From NCBI RefSeq assembly GCF_000512585.2, contig NC_089243.1, forward strand, positions 1,612,001 to 1,676,000: a stretch of 64,000 bases of DNA, given 5' to 3'. Positions 32,680 to 46,100 of the stretch are shown here, piece after piece. Numbering within the stretch: the stretch's first letter is position 1; the number at the start of each line of letters is the position of its first letter. Below the pieces are notes generated by a model that searched no databases, was not told the origin of the DNA, and worked only from the letters and a program-made list of their open reading frames with translations. The position numbers and the translations under genes are program-made. This DNA comes from Kwoniella bestiolae CBS 10118. Taxonomy: Eukaryota > Basidiomycota > Tremellomycetes > Tremellales > Cryptococcaceae.

Positions 32680-35600
32680 TCACCAGTTACCTCCACCCCC
32701 TCCCCCGCCGTATCCACCTTGACCCCCACCCCATTGGTTACCCTGGTGATGTCCCCCATGTCCATGATGTCCCGCACCGGGATAACCCTGCTGTTGAGCC
32801 ATCTGCTCACCGTACGTGGGTTTTCCACCATACTGATCTTGAGGAGGAGGGGGTCCACCGAACCCACCTGGAGGTCCTCGATACGAATCTTGGGGAGGTC
32901 CACCATATCCTCCACCGCCACCATAGGAGTGTTGAGGTTCAGAATGATGGTATGAAGGAGGGTTGAATCCACCTTGATGAGGTGGAGGGGAAGGGTTACC
33001 GTACCCGCCTCCACCACCACCACCTCCAAAGAAGTTATCGGCATGTCCACCTTGAGGTTGGTAGGATTGTTGAGGAGGTTGATAAGATTGGTTGTTAGAT
33101 CCATATTGGTCTTGATTACCTGATCCATATTGGTTCTGGTTTTGGTTGTTGTCGCTATAGAAGCTTGAAGCGTGTCCATTCTTACCGTTATCAGGCGCAT
33201 TGGGATCAATACCCCTCCAAGCGTTGGGTCCACCCGATCCGAAGCCTTGGTCCCATGGCTACAACGAGTATAACATCAACATTCACCATGAGAGTATACT
33301 GACAGAATTGTCAATGTGTGAAAGAATGAGCATAACCTACCTTCTTACCGGACAAAAGGTCTTGACCAGCGTTCAAGAATTGGGCACCGGGCTATACATA
33401 GACCGGATTGTTAGATGTCTCTCTGTTCTTCGAATGCATAGATCCACCAACTCACCACGTGCATGTTATGGGAAGCCACAACCTGTTGTAATCCACCTTC
33501 AGGTAACATCTGGTTGTGTACATGACCAGTAGCTTGCGAATTATCGCCAATTCGCCTGTTACCACCAGACTTGACCTTATCGGCTGTCAATCGGTTCAAG
33601 ATCTCTTGCTTTTGGTGGACGGTATCAATCCAGTTTCTCATCTTATCCAACATTCGCTTTTGGATTTCAGCTAGAAAGGAGAAAAAATGATCAGCATCCC
33701 TGTCTTTGACTGCCCTTGACAAGAGAATATTCCAAGTTTCAAACCACACTTACATCGACCATTATGGAAATCAGGGTGGAACAACGCTTCAAGTACAGGT
33801 TCGGTAACCTGTTCGACGGGCATACTCTTGTTATCCCAAGCTTGAACTACTAACTTGACAGTGTATTCAACGATGATCTGAGCGATTTCTCCCGCAGGTT
33901 GATTGAGGATAAGTCCGAAGTGGTCCTATAGGAATAAGGTAAGACAACATTAGCACGAATTCCCTGGATCGATTTGTAAGGACTCGGAATCACCTTTGAT
34001 AAGAACGAGTGAGTAGGATCAGAAGCGTAAGGATCGTTCCAGACTTCATATTGATCGTGAGAATCGATGACCGCTTGGGAAGTTTGACCGAGAGCTGAGG
34101 TAGCAGTACCGACAAGGGGTTTGACAAATGGTTCAAGAGTGGTGATGATGAACACTGAGACTGAGTTGGAAATCTTCTCAACCAGTCCACTCAGACCAGG
34201 AATCCGATCAATGGTGTTCTACAGTCAGATCGCGATCAGCTGGTCACCTAGTCCAAATAAGATAAATGCGGAGACGTACCTCGATTCTTTTCATCACTGA
34301 ATCTCTGAAACTCAAGATTTTCCAGAGTGTATCGTGCAATTCTTGAGGTGACATCTGCGAAGGATCAAGTCCACCGGGTTGTCCAGCTCGCATCTGTTGG
34401 ATACCGTCCATTTCCCTAGTCATTTCACTGCCTTCGCCTCCTGGGATCGAGAAGAACAGTTGTCGAAGGGTATCAGCAGAGTTGGATTGACCTTCGGAGA
34501 TCGATCGAGCGTTGGTCATTTGCTTCGTGAGATCGGATACCGATTGCTAGAACGGCAGATGATTAGATATGAGCGTTTACTCTAGAGAACGGCCGCTGCA
34601 TCTGAAGCTGTTTGATGAGCTTGAACTTACTTGACTCAGGTGATCGGTAGCTTCACCCATGACCGAGTGAATGAAATCGGCACCACCGAAAGTACCGGTA
34701 ACGAGGGGGAATACCCTCTTTCCGTTTGGAGCTTGAATCTGGGTGTTGCGTCCGACATGAGGGAAGACATTATTGTAGCCCATAGAGATGAGCGCTAGTA
34801 GAAAGATGTAAGCTGAGTTGGTTACAACAGGAATCACACAGCTTACCAAGTTCACACCAGTTAGAGTGAGCGGTGAAATCCTCCCTATCTCTCTATCAGC
34901 TAACAAGACCTACAAGGTATTACAAAGTTTACTCACAAAGTGTGCAGAGCTCTACCAAGTAATTGGAAAGCTTGGTATGAATCTGCCTTGTTGTCGTTTG
35001 ATCGGAAAAGTCTTCCGTAGTGGATGACCTCTTGAAGTCTTTGTCTGACCAAAGCTTTGGAAGTTGCCCAGCCTCCGTATTCTACACATTGGTTCATATC
35101 AGCATATATCATATACATCATTATCAACAGTATGCGCAGGGAAAGCATGTCGCCCGGAGAATATGATGCATGTAACGACATAACTTGTCGACGGCAATGG
35201 AATAACCAAAACCCACCATTTGCAATATAATTTTTCATACCAGTCTGAGGATCAATTTCCAATTCCCTAGGATCGACTGGACCTCTCAACCTATCATCGT
35301 ACTGTCTAGCATCTTCACCATCCGCATAACCCTTGGGATTATCGATATGCTCCGTGGGGAGATAACATCCTAATCTTTCTTTGGTGACTTCGAATTCACC
35401 AGTCGCGTAACCGATGCCGAGGAAACCTAGGACCATTACTACATTGAGGATTGTTTGGAGGTTTGTCTTTTTGAGTGCTCCAACATCGACGGCCTATAAG
35501 TGATTGGAATATTCCTTGTCAGCTGATAAGTCCCAACACGTCTAGGCTGCGATAGCTTACCTGAGAATAGTCTCGTAACCAGTTACCACTACAGTCCACG

Positions 35601-35938
35601 TTAGCTGTTTTCGTAGTCCAGGGAAAGCGATGAGGAAGATAGCTCACAAGTATACTCTCTTGACATCAAGTGGAGTAAACTTGGTTCCTCTAGATAAGAA
35701 ACCACCTCCAGCAGCCTTCATCAAATTCCCAATGATATCTTCAATGTCACCATGTCTGAAAGCCTTCTCTTCGAGATAGGAGTATCCGGGGATGTTACCT
35801 ATGATACGTATCTCCTGTAAATTACTGCTCACTGGAAGTATAGTTGGCCAACTTACCTGCTCCAAAGGCTGCTACTCTTGGAGTGAATGATAACGCTACC
35901 AGAGCGATAACGAGGAAGAGCAGTGTCGCTCTTGTCAT
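32680..35938 (-). CDS. het-C: HET-C family protein
   Basis: A protein of about 780 residues of the HET-C (PF07217-type) family, first known from heterokaryon incompatibility in Neurospora but widespread in fungi and some bacteria. A signal-peptide-like N-terminus (MTRATLLFLVIALVALSFTP) is followed by GAGNIPGYSYLEEKAFRHGDIEDII and VKRVYLGNWLRDYSQAVDVG. The core has LGRALHTLEDFTAHSNWCELALI, a highly conserved HET-C stretch. After KRIENTIDRIPGL the chain continues with mixed helices (about 34200-33400). The last 170 residues are rich in Gly, Gln, Pro, Tyr and His, as in known HET-C tails, ending GGGGNW. About 12 introns. It is divergent from KU80. A role in incompatibility is not implied in this lineage; the conserved function is unclear. 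Confidence 0.9.
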
Positions 35939-36376
35939 GTTGAATTGTATCGTATATGTGAGTTTTGTATGTATGGGTTTGTGAGTGGTGGCAAGATGAC
36001 TATCTTCTCATTTGGGTTGAGTTATGTTATTTATATATGTGGTAGATCTGTAATATTGAACGGTGAAGCGGTGAAGAGGATGGATCAGTGCACCGTGCAC
36101 CGCTTAGCTCGTTGATTGATTTGATTGTTCGGTAGAGCACCATACCATTCACACGTCATCTTTAGGTTTAACATGTCTGTATCACGTGGCAGCATCTTGG
36201 CACAGATCGCCTGATATCCCACGCGGAGAATGACCGATCTCCACCTCAACGCAACAACAAGTTACGTCAACCGGGGTGGACCAAGTCCAAAACATTACAA
36301 GAAGGACAATCGTTGTTTACAATTTCTCATTGCTCATTCTCCTCGTCCCGACGAGCACCTGAAGCATACTTAAATC
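35939..36376. promoter_or_regulatory. Divergent promoter region, HET-C family / KU80
   Basis: A 438-bp gap between two start codons. A CACGTG at 36183-36188 lies 190 bp upstream of KU80. A TATATAT-like run (TTATTTATATATGTGG near 36030-36045) lies on the HET-C side. GTGCACCGTGCACC around 36090-36103 is a short direct repeat of GTGCACC. Confidence 0.5.
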
Positions 36377-39300
36377 ATGCCTTCAGATAGAGCGGGGTAT
36401 ACCCTCTCTGTCTTCGCGATAGACGTATCACCTTCTATGGGCGAGGGCAAAGCTGATCCGGGAGGAGAAACGAAAGTACCGAAATTGGATCTGGTCAAGG
36501 AGTTTGTAGCTCGGAGGTGTGAGCCGAAGGTGTGTACAACAGCTACTAGCATATCAGACTCGATGAAGCTGATATGAGATTTTCATAGATATCAAGTGGT
36601 AGAAAAACGGAAGCTGTTGGTATACTGAGTTATGGAGGAAGTGAGTATCACTTCTCTGAATATCTCTTGACATCAGCTAGACGATTTGTGTGGTAGAGCG
36701 ATGACTGATTCCCCAGTCATCGCTTAGAAACCAATAACCAAGCCAATCGAGCGTTCGTAGAACAAAATCCAGAAGATGAAGATCCGCCATATGCAAACGT
36801 ATCTTGCGATGTAGCTATCCAGACGGCCAAGCCCAAAACTGTTGAGGTGGTGATGAACTTGGATGTTGGGGAGTACGAGGGAAATCGTAAGCTACCCCAC
36901 AGCCTGTGTCATTATGTGGACGATTAGCTGACAATAACGTGAAGCTGTGTCTGCTCTGATGGTCGCGCTGGATATGATACATACGCATAAGCATACGAAA
37001 AGTTGGGCTTTGGAGGTGGTTTTGATCACTGATGGTAAGCTGTCCACCGTTTCATATCTTCAGGTATACAGCTGACTTTCGTACAGGTGAAAGTGCGTTT
37101 AGACAAGATGAGTATGAAGAAGCTATGGGTAGATTCGATGATCTTGGTGTAAGGTTATCGGTAGTGTGAGTTATCGGACCTGCAATTCCCAGTCACCTTG
37201 GCTCATCACATCTGACATAGAGGAATCGACTTTCAGCCTCTGGATGAAGCTGTAGACAAGTCGAAATCACGGAACAAGGTGAGCTGCGTAGAAGGAGAGT
37301 TCCTAATCGACATAGCTGACTTGGATCATAGCGACTGTCCGAAAAATTCTGGCGAACATTCGTTTCCATGCTGCACGAGCGAATATCCAAGACCACCGAA
37401 TCTGAAGAGATGTTACCTACTCTCGAATTGTTCGATGATTCACTGGAAGAATCTAGGTTACCCAAAGCTGCGGTAGTAAATGGCACAGTCTCAGGTATAG
37501 ACTTACATATCGGCTCCTCCGAAGTAGATCCAGAACAAGCTATAACCATCCCTATCAAATACTCCAAAGCGACTATGAAAGCTCGTCCACCGACGTTATC
37601 GAAAGCCTGGAAACCCGCCATGGAGCTTCAAATGCCTGTCAGACCATCCTTAGGATCCCAGAGACAAAGCTCGAATCAATTGATGTCGAGCTTGATCAAC
37701 CAATCTCAGTCATTCTCTCAAACCGGTGAACCGCCCAAAATGGAGGATTTCGCATCTATGATTTCGGCTGAGGTCAAACATCATAGTACATATGTACTTA
37801 AGAAAGTGGATAGTAATGCTCCTCCATCAAGTCAGCTCGGTACGCAAGGACTGGATGCAGAGTATCTGGAAGCTACGCAGCAAGCTACTCAAAACCAAGA
37901 TGAGGATGTCGAAGAAGAATTCGTGGAGAAGGAGGATCTGGTGAAGGCTTGGAGATTCGGTTCGACCTGGGTACCTATGGAAGCTGATACGTTCGAGCCT
38001 TTGGATACCAGAAAAGGAGTGGAGGTGTTGGGTTTCTTTCCAAAGGATGCGGTAAGCTTGCCGATGCTTTCTTCCGAAAACATCTGGCAAAAAGCTGACA
38101 ATCTAAAATTGTTATTAGATCAAGCGTCATCTTTTGATGGGAGAGGTACGATTTGTTTGGCCTGATTTGACCTCGCCAAAGGGCCAAATACAGTTCTCAG
38201 CTTTGGTCGAGGGAATGGAATTGAGGGGGATGTGTGCGGTTGTACGATGGGTGTTGAAGGATCAAGCTGAACCTGTGATTGGATTATGTCTTCCTGCTAT
38301 GGACTTCCCCGGTGAAGGTAAAAGGCTGGATTTCATGTATTGGGTCAAAGTAAGCTAGCCAATCAGATATCGAAGCGTCATTAGCTGACATAGACACCTG
38401 GGATAGCTGCCTTTCGCCGAAGATGAACATAATTTCTGGTTCCCCTCTTTGACCACAATCAAAACTGCAACAGGAAAGGTAGTCAAGGAACATCCTTTGT
38501 TACCTACAACTGAGCAGTGTGATCTAATGGATGATTTGGTTCAATCCATGGATCTGGATGTATATGCCAAAGAACAGGCCAAGCGAGAAAGACAGGAAAA
38601 CGGAGATGAGGATGAAGCAATGTCGGAAGAAGAAGATGATGAAGTGGATACGCCTCGATGGTTCGATCCGGAGCGATCATATAACCCAGTTATACATCGA
38701 ATCAAAGAAGCTATCTTTCATGCTTCTCTCACTGCGGATCTGGATGCCAATCCTTTAGGTCCGCCGCATCCTGAATTAACGAAATTTTTCGATACCCCTT
38801 TTGAAATTGTCGAGAAGTGCGAAGATTTGACAAAGAGGCTGAAAAATGCGCTGGATATCAAGAAAGTACCGCCTAGGACTAGGAAAAAGGTCCAGAAAGA
38901 GGGATTAAGGGAAGATGAGGGATTGTAAGTCCTCATAGCAGCTGGCTTAAACCCATATCCTCAACTGCGGATGGAAAAGCTGATGAAAGTGCTATAGTAT
39001 CGACATCGACGAATTATTTGACGAGACTGCGGCCCCAAGTCAAGTCAAAGCTGAATCTTCATCTCAAGCTACCAAGCCCAAAGTCCAAAGACCCCCAGAG
39101 AAGAAAGTGAAAGATGAAACCGAACCGAGATTCATAGAATCCGACGAGGAGATCGAGCCGCTTACCATAAAAGCAAAACCCAAATCTGGTAGATTGATAT
39201 CCAACGAAACTCCCTTGGAGGACTTCAAGACGCTGATAGAAGGAGAAGGGGACATATTCCGTAAAGCCATTAATGATCTGGGTCTAGTGGTCGACGAGAA

Positions 39301-39615
39301 CATACAAAGTAGTTTCTCATATCAGAACTATCCGTTAGCATTGGATTGTCTACGGGAGATGAGGTCCACGGCGCTGGTCTATGAGGAGGTGGAGACTTAT
39401 AACGAGATTGTAGAGGAGTTGGAGCAACGGGTGAAGAATGGTAAACATAAGGATTTCTGGAAGAGTGAGTTGCCTATTGGGTTTCACAGCACTTGTATAA
39501 ACGCGTACTGATTTTTGTTGGGTATTGCAAATCGCAGGATTCCAAGAGGCTGGTGAAGAGGTGGCGAAGATTAGTGCGGAAGAAGCCCAAAAGGCTTTGG
39601 AAGAGTATGAATAAT
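36377..39615 (+). CDS. KU80: Ku80 subunit of the Ku DNA-end-binding heterodimer
   Basis: Binds DNA double-strand ends with Ku70 in non-homologous end joining and acts at telomeres; nuclear. About 870 residues in 11 exons. The N-terminal vWA-like domain opens TLSVFAIDVSPSMGEG and continues LDLVKEFVARR, the typical Ku80 start. NVSCDVAIQTAKPK and the LITDGES-like segment follow. The Ku core beta-barrel includes ISAEVKHHSTYVLKKVD, LVKAWRFGSTWVPM, VEVLGFFPKDAI and MLRGMCAVVRWVLKDQ-like sequence before YWVKLPFAEDEHNFWFPSL. The C-terminal helical domain has FHASLTADLDANPLGPPHPEL. A Lys/Glu-rich linker leads to a small helical region (TPLEDFKTLIEGEGDIFRKA) that resembles the Ku80 C-terminal domain, ending KALEEYE. 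No DNA-PKcs-type terminal peptide was seen, as expected in fungi. Confidence 0.93.
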
Positions 39616-40104
39616 TTCTAATATGTATAATGAGGAATCGGCACATGTTTCTTGTCTGAACATATACATATGTATATGAATGTTGTATACGGTATGAAGT
39701 ATCTTCTATGCATCGTGTGGATCTTTCACTTACCGTTCTGAAGGTAGACAATCGAGGACAAGAAACGCACAGACTTGTCTGTCTACCCGTCGTGTCTACC
39801 GGATCTATGCGTTTCTCCATTTGCACCGATCACGTCCCGCCTTACTGAGACTAGTTCAGCATAGGGCGATGGACACGATGGACATTTTCATGTCCATTGC
39901 CAAACCTATGCTGTTCTCGTACTTATCGGTGATCCCCGCTTTACTGGACAAGGAGATGACACGTCATGACTTATTTTGCTTCGCGTCACTCGGTGACCAC
40001 CATGAGTAACGAGGAGGAAAGTCAAGTTAGACAGTAACATTCCTTGACTGTTCGCCTATAAATCATCCAGTCAAAAGGACATCGTCAACTCAAGCTAGGC
40101 AAAA
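39616..40104 (+). promoter_or_regulatory. UGGT promoter region
   Basis: This 489-bp gap carries the KU80 3' UTR and the UGGT promoter. TATAAAT lies at 40057-40063, 42 bp before the start. Two CACGTC motifs lie at 39831-39836 and 39960-39965. A perfect 8-bp inverted repeat lies at 39878-39897. Confidence 0.5.
39878..39897. repeat. Perfect 8-bp inverted repeat with 4-nt loop
   Basis: ATGGACAT at 39878-39885 and ATGTCCAT at 39890-39897 surround TTTC. It lies between KU80 and UGGT and could be a dyad protein site or a hairpin in a 3' UTR. Confidence 0.6.
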
Positions 40105-43100
40105 ATGAGAGCTGTAATCAGTCTAATATCCCTGTTGGGGTATTTGCTGAATATAGGCAGTGTGGCACTGGCAGATTCACCACCTATTAGTATATTCCTA
40201 GAGACTAGCTGGGCTGCACCTCCATTACTACTGGAAATCCTGTGAGTTACTTCACTCTCTAGCTATCTTACGTGCAAAGTGGTGCTAGGTCACTCTGAAA
40301 TAGCTGCTGATGTCTTGGACGAAAAGAGAAACAGTATACGACGAATCCCCTTCATCCTACTTCCCCCTCCTCTCTCTCCTCCCCAACCTCTCCTCGGAAG
40401 AATATCATTCCGACCAAACCCTCCTCGAATCAATCAAGAACCTCATATCGTCCTACTCCCTTCTGCCAGGCTCCGAGTCGACGCTCGATCTTGCTTTGGC
40501 TCTTCATACGGCCGTTCCGAGGATACAGGCTCAGTTCTCATGGTATGATAGTGCCATTCGGCCTAGGGAGGGTCAACTGGGCGTGGGACATTGTAGGGAT
40601 GATGGGTGGGCCGAGTGGAGGGGAAAGGGGTTTTGCGAGGTGGAGGAGCTGAGGAGGGATATGGAGATGAGTATTGAGGAGGGGTTGCATCATTCGTGAG
40701 TTACTTGCCCACTTTAAATCACTTCTCATCTGGAACTCACCTTGGCAGTCCGATGATACTGATGTTCATCTGTGACAGGGATACCCAACCAGAAATCTTA
40801 CCGTTCGACCACAAATCCTCACCGCCCTCTTCCTCCTCGTCCTCAGCCATACTATACTTCAAACCCCATTCATCCAATTCAGCAGACCTCCTAAACTACC
40901 TATCATACCATGAATCCCAATTTCCAAACTTCAACTATATCGTCCGTTACCTTCCTCCCTCCTCTCTTTCTGCTTCAGACACGGAGATGCGGAAGAAGAC
41001 ACCACTGAGTGGCTGGGGTGTCGAAATGGCATTGAAGAAGATGGATTATCTAGTCGTCGACGATAGACTTACTGGCTCTTCGAGCTCCCCTCAAGACCAG
41101 AATAAGTCGAATGGGCAAGGGAAGAGTGAAAAGGGGATATTCGATGACGTTTTGGGGAAAGATCCATGGAGTGATTCGGCGACGCCTTTGACTCCTGCTG
41201 AGATTAGGGGTAAGTTGATATCACAATGTTATCCCCCTGATCACCAGCAGAATGAGGAATGCGTCGTTACTGATGCATGTTGTCTTGTATATTACAGATC
41301 TTGGCTTGAAAGCTTCAACCCTCATCAAATCATCCGATAACCCTCTAGAAGCGCTCAAAGAACTATCACAGGATTTCCCAAAGTATTCCGCATCGTTAGC
41401 TAGACAAGTTCAGGTTACAGACGAGGTTAGGGATAAAGTGAAGTCGATCTTGAGGAGAGGGGAAGCGAGTGAAGCTATCTATATCAATGGTAAAGGGTGG
41501 ACTGAAGGCTTGGATGCCTATGGGTGAGTGCGATCATTCAACAAGGTCTTATGTGCGGCTGCAAGCCGGAAAAGATCTTTTCCTTTTCCGTCGAGAAACA
41601 TGAGTGTCTCATGCTGATAATACATCTCCATAGGCTCCTTCGCGCAGTCCGAGCAGAAAGACACCACGTCCTATCACTCACATCTCTCGGTCTTACGCCG
41701 AAACAAGCTATTGATCTTATTGCCGATCCCGTCATAGGCGAAGCTCAAGTGGAAGACTCGCCGGGCGAAGGCACGGTAGATTCCAGTGATAGGGTGGAAG
41801 GAGGGGATGTTATTGTGTATTGGAATAACATCGAAAAGGACAAAAGGTCAGCTTAGTGCTGCACGGGTCTGGAATCATCAGCTGACAGCTTTGCGCAGAT
41901 ACAAGAATTGGCCGACTAGTCTTGGAGGAGTAAGTTTACCTATACTTTTCAGCCCAAATAGGATGCTGACTTTCGCCTAATTGATAGTTCCTCCGACAAC
42001 TATATCCTGGCCAATTCCACACTGTCCGAAAGAATACTTGGAACCTTGTCTTCGTATTTGATCTTGCTCAAGTCTCTTCCCTTGATATCATCGCCAACTC
42101 AATCAGTCCGATGATCCAGCGTGGTCTACCGATCAGGTTCGGTGTGGTACCTATGTTTGACACAGAGAAAGAAGACATATGTAAGTCGGCTGTCGTGCAC
42201 GAATAAGGCATACAAACTGAAATTTGTATAGCCGCTCAAATGGCTAAGATTTTCCATTACGTGGTCAAAACGTTTGGCAGAGGATCGACTAGGGACTTCC
42301 TTGCTGATGTGAGCTGCTTTTGAAGGGTGATTTCCGCTACGCTGTACTGATCGAACTACCGTAGCTCGTCAGTTCAACACCCCACAGTCCTCAGCTTCCA
42401 GGCGTCGTGACCTTGGATAGCGTTCGAAAGGCCTACGACATGCTTTCGTTCACATCGACTAAAACTGGCTTACCATTTGATGAAGTCCTTTTGACTGAGC
42501 TGTTCGATCCGCATCTGGAGAAAACCGCAGCGTATATGACTAGATTAACGGCTACCAAGGAAGAATCCAAGCTAGGTCACCTGTTTGTCAACGGGAAACA
42601 TACCATCGTCAACGGAGTGAGCTTAGCCCTTCAGGCAAATGGAAGCTTCAGCTGACGCTACCCCGAATAGCAATGGCCAATGGTAGTTCAGCAGGAGATG
42701 GCGAGTCAATTGGCTTTCTTACAGGAACACGTCAGTCGTTCAGGCCATGTCGTACATTATCTGGAATTGACTATTGTCTGATATAGCTTATGCGAGGCGA
42801 ACAACCCGAAGACGTGGCCAACTTCTTCTACGATCTACCGTCCACTTCCAAGAGACGTAATAAGCTGATCAACTCCGGTCAAGGCGAGGGGAAATTGAGG
42901 GTCTTCAACTCGCTCGACATCTTCGAAGGGGATATCACGAAGAGGTTGATGAATGATTTCGTATATCCTGGTATGTCAGCTTTTGGGTTCGTTGTACTTG
43001 AGTCTCGAAGCTGAAATATTGGCCATTGACGCAGGCGGAGAAGGCGTGACGCCTGTCACTATGTGGGTTGTGGGTGATCTCGATACAAAAGAAGGTCAAA

Positions 43101-46100
43101 AAGTCGTGGAAGATGCATTGAAACATGTTCAGGTAAGCTTATTGATCGTGACCCCACCAAACAACAGCTCATAGTGCTATTGCAGAACCCGAATGGGGCT
43201 AGCCGATTAGGCTTTGTCCATATACCAATCGATGATCCGGCTGTCCTAAGGCCAAAGTACAGGCTCTCAACGGCTTTGTACCAATTACACGCATCCTCAT
43301 TATTGTCACAAGCGACTGCGAACGATCTGCTCGAAGTCATTAAAGGTTTAAATCGGAGCAATGATAATGTTGATCGGCTAGTCATCCCTTCCTCCGGTGA
43401 GGAGGACATCCAAGAAGCTAAGGAGACAGGCGATGTGGATGCGAGCGGTCAAAATTGCTTCACCTTGAACGAGGAAGATACCAAGAGGTACTTCGATCAT
43501 CATCCCATACAAAAAGCTGCATTCGATGGAGTATCAGCTATTGATATCGCTGCAGCAGCAGAGTTTTGGAAGATTGGAAATGGGATTGCTAAGAAATTGG
43601 GTTTGAGGGATGGTAAACCCCATCTGCTGGTCAATGGAAGGGTAAGCTACACTCTTGCAGATGCCCATAGCGCTGCTCAGCTGACATTCTGTGCTCCGGA
43701 AGTTGGTCGGCCCGTTGACTCCTCAGAATTTCATACTGGAAGATTTCGATACCCTCGAAGCGTACGAATATAGGAAGAGGGTCAAACCCGTTATTGATCT
43801 CGTACAGACTATGTATGACGATATTTCGGTTTTCGATAGGTGGGTCAGCTTCTTCTATGAAATCCGACATCGATAGCTGACTTGTTTCACGGCAGATCAA
43901 CCTTGTCAAACCTTATTTCTGTCTCTTCTTCGGTAATTGCGTCGGCGTACAAGCCTGATTCTGCTGAGGGTATTTTTGTACCCACTCAGAGTGCTAGAGC
44001 AAGGCTGTACAAGAAGCTGGACGACGGTACTCTGTGAGCTATTTTATCGCGTTCTTCGCGAAGCGATGCAAGCTGACCATCTGATATTCAGGTCGTTCAC
44101 TTTGGGTGATTCCGAGAAAGCTATCTTAGATGTAGCTGTGATCGTTGATCCATTATCTGAGAATGCACAGAAATGGTCCACGATATTGCAGGTATGTTTG
44201 GCTGCCAGCTCGTCAACCATAACATCAGCTGACGTAACTGATTAGACTTTGTCTGAGATGGACAATGTTGCTATCACGGTTTATCTTGAGCCTCAACCTT
44301 CCCTTTCTGAGGTATGTGCAGGCCTTTCATATTGTCATCATGAACAACGCGCACTGACTTTCCTTCAGGTAAAGTTGAAACGATTCTACCGATCTTCGAT
44401 TCCCTCGAAGCTCACGTTTGATGTTGACGGGTAAATCGAACTCTTTGAGGCTATTGGCAGGTGCTGATTATTCTACCATAGGAACGTAATTGCACCTGGT
44501 GTGACCTTTCTCAATCTTCCTTCGACTCCAATCTATACCCTCGGTCTAGACGCCCCAACATCATGGATTGTATCGCCCAAAACTTCTCCGTACGACCTGG
44601 ATAATCTGGTCTTATCGAATATCCACTCTCCAGTGCATATGTCATTCACTCTCAAACAGCTGCTTATTGAGGGCCACGCAAGAGAATCTAGCAATGCACC
44701 ACCCCGAGGCCTTCAACTTCAACTCACCACCAATGATTTCGAAGTAGCATCAGATACTCAGGTTATGGCTAATTTGGGATACTTCCAATTCAAAGCTGTT
44801 CCCGGAGTGTACGATCTCTCCATCAGACCAGGAAGGGGTAGGGAAGTATTTGAGTTGGAAAGTGTAGGAAGTGAGGGTTGGGATAGTGCGAATATCAATA
44901 TCACTGGGCCGAGTGTGATTCTGGATAGTTTTGAGGGGAACACTATCTTGCCTAGATTCGTTAGACGACCGGGTATGGAGAAAGCAGATGTGTTGGTTGA
45001 AGAGGAGAGGAAGGACTCTGAATCTTTTGCAGGAGCTGTGTTCTCAAAGTGAGCTACGTGCTTTCACCTGTCTCTCCTTTTGACCCCTCGCCTCCCCCAA
45101 ACAAGCCGTGTCCAGAGGATCTTAGCTGATAAATTATGGTGATAGGATGAAATCCATGGTGGGACTTTCTACAGAGGTTTTATCGACTAAACCGAAATCA
45201 CGACATGCGGATATCAATATATTTACGGTCGCTTCTGGTTTACTATACGAGGTGAGATCAGCTCTACCTTCTTGCTCATCAGGTTTCATCCAGCTGATTC
45301 TATGGTCTCTCATGTAGAGATTCGCTTCAATCATGATTCTAAGTGTGATGAAGCATACCGATAGTTCCGTGAAGTTCTGGTTTATCGTAAGCTTCAGCTC
45401 TTCCAATCGGCACAAATAGTATCTAGCTGATGAATGAGTATAGGAAAACTTCCTTTCTCCCACTTTCATCGTGAGCTGCATGTTGTTTCGTGACATGTTG
45501 GGGAAGAAGCTCACATTGTGCCTGGTATAGGAATTCATACCTAAATTGGCGGAAGAGTACAACTTCCAATATGAATTTGTGACATACAAATGGCCACATT
45601 GGTTGAGAGCTCAAACTGAGAAACAACGAATAATCTGGGCGTTAGTCAACTTCATGCAGCTGTATGACCATCCACAATGAGGTGCTGTCAGCTGACCAGT
45701 CTTCATGACGCTTGTTATAGGTATAAGATCCTCTTCCTAGACGTTTTATTCCCTATGGACCTGGATAAGGTAATCTTCGTCGATGCTGATCAGATCGTTC
45801 GAACCGACATGAAAGAGCTCGTCGATGTGGATCTACATGGTAGAGTGTATGGGTATGCACCTATGGGAGATAGTAGGACAGAGATGGAGGGATTCAGGTT
45901 TTGGAAGACTGGGTATTGGAAGGACGCACTTAGGGGGAGACCATATCATATTAGGTCAGTTGTCCGTTTCTGAACTTTCCCAAAGATGTAAAAGCTGAAA
46001 GATTGGTTTAGTGCGCTTTATGTTGTCGATCTCAAACGATTCAGACAACTGGCTACAGGGGTAAGCTAGCAATCTTCGGAGTGTTCGTGCAGTAGAGCTG

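Noticed and set aside
32676..33233. Minus-strand frame of 185 codons ending VEVTGD
   Set aside because: It is a shifted frame of the Gly/Gln-rich exon of the HET-C-family gene. The frame that continues from the conserved core reads GGYGGGG and stops at 32680.
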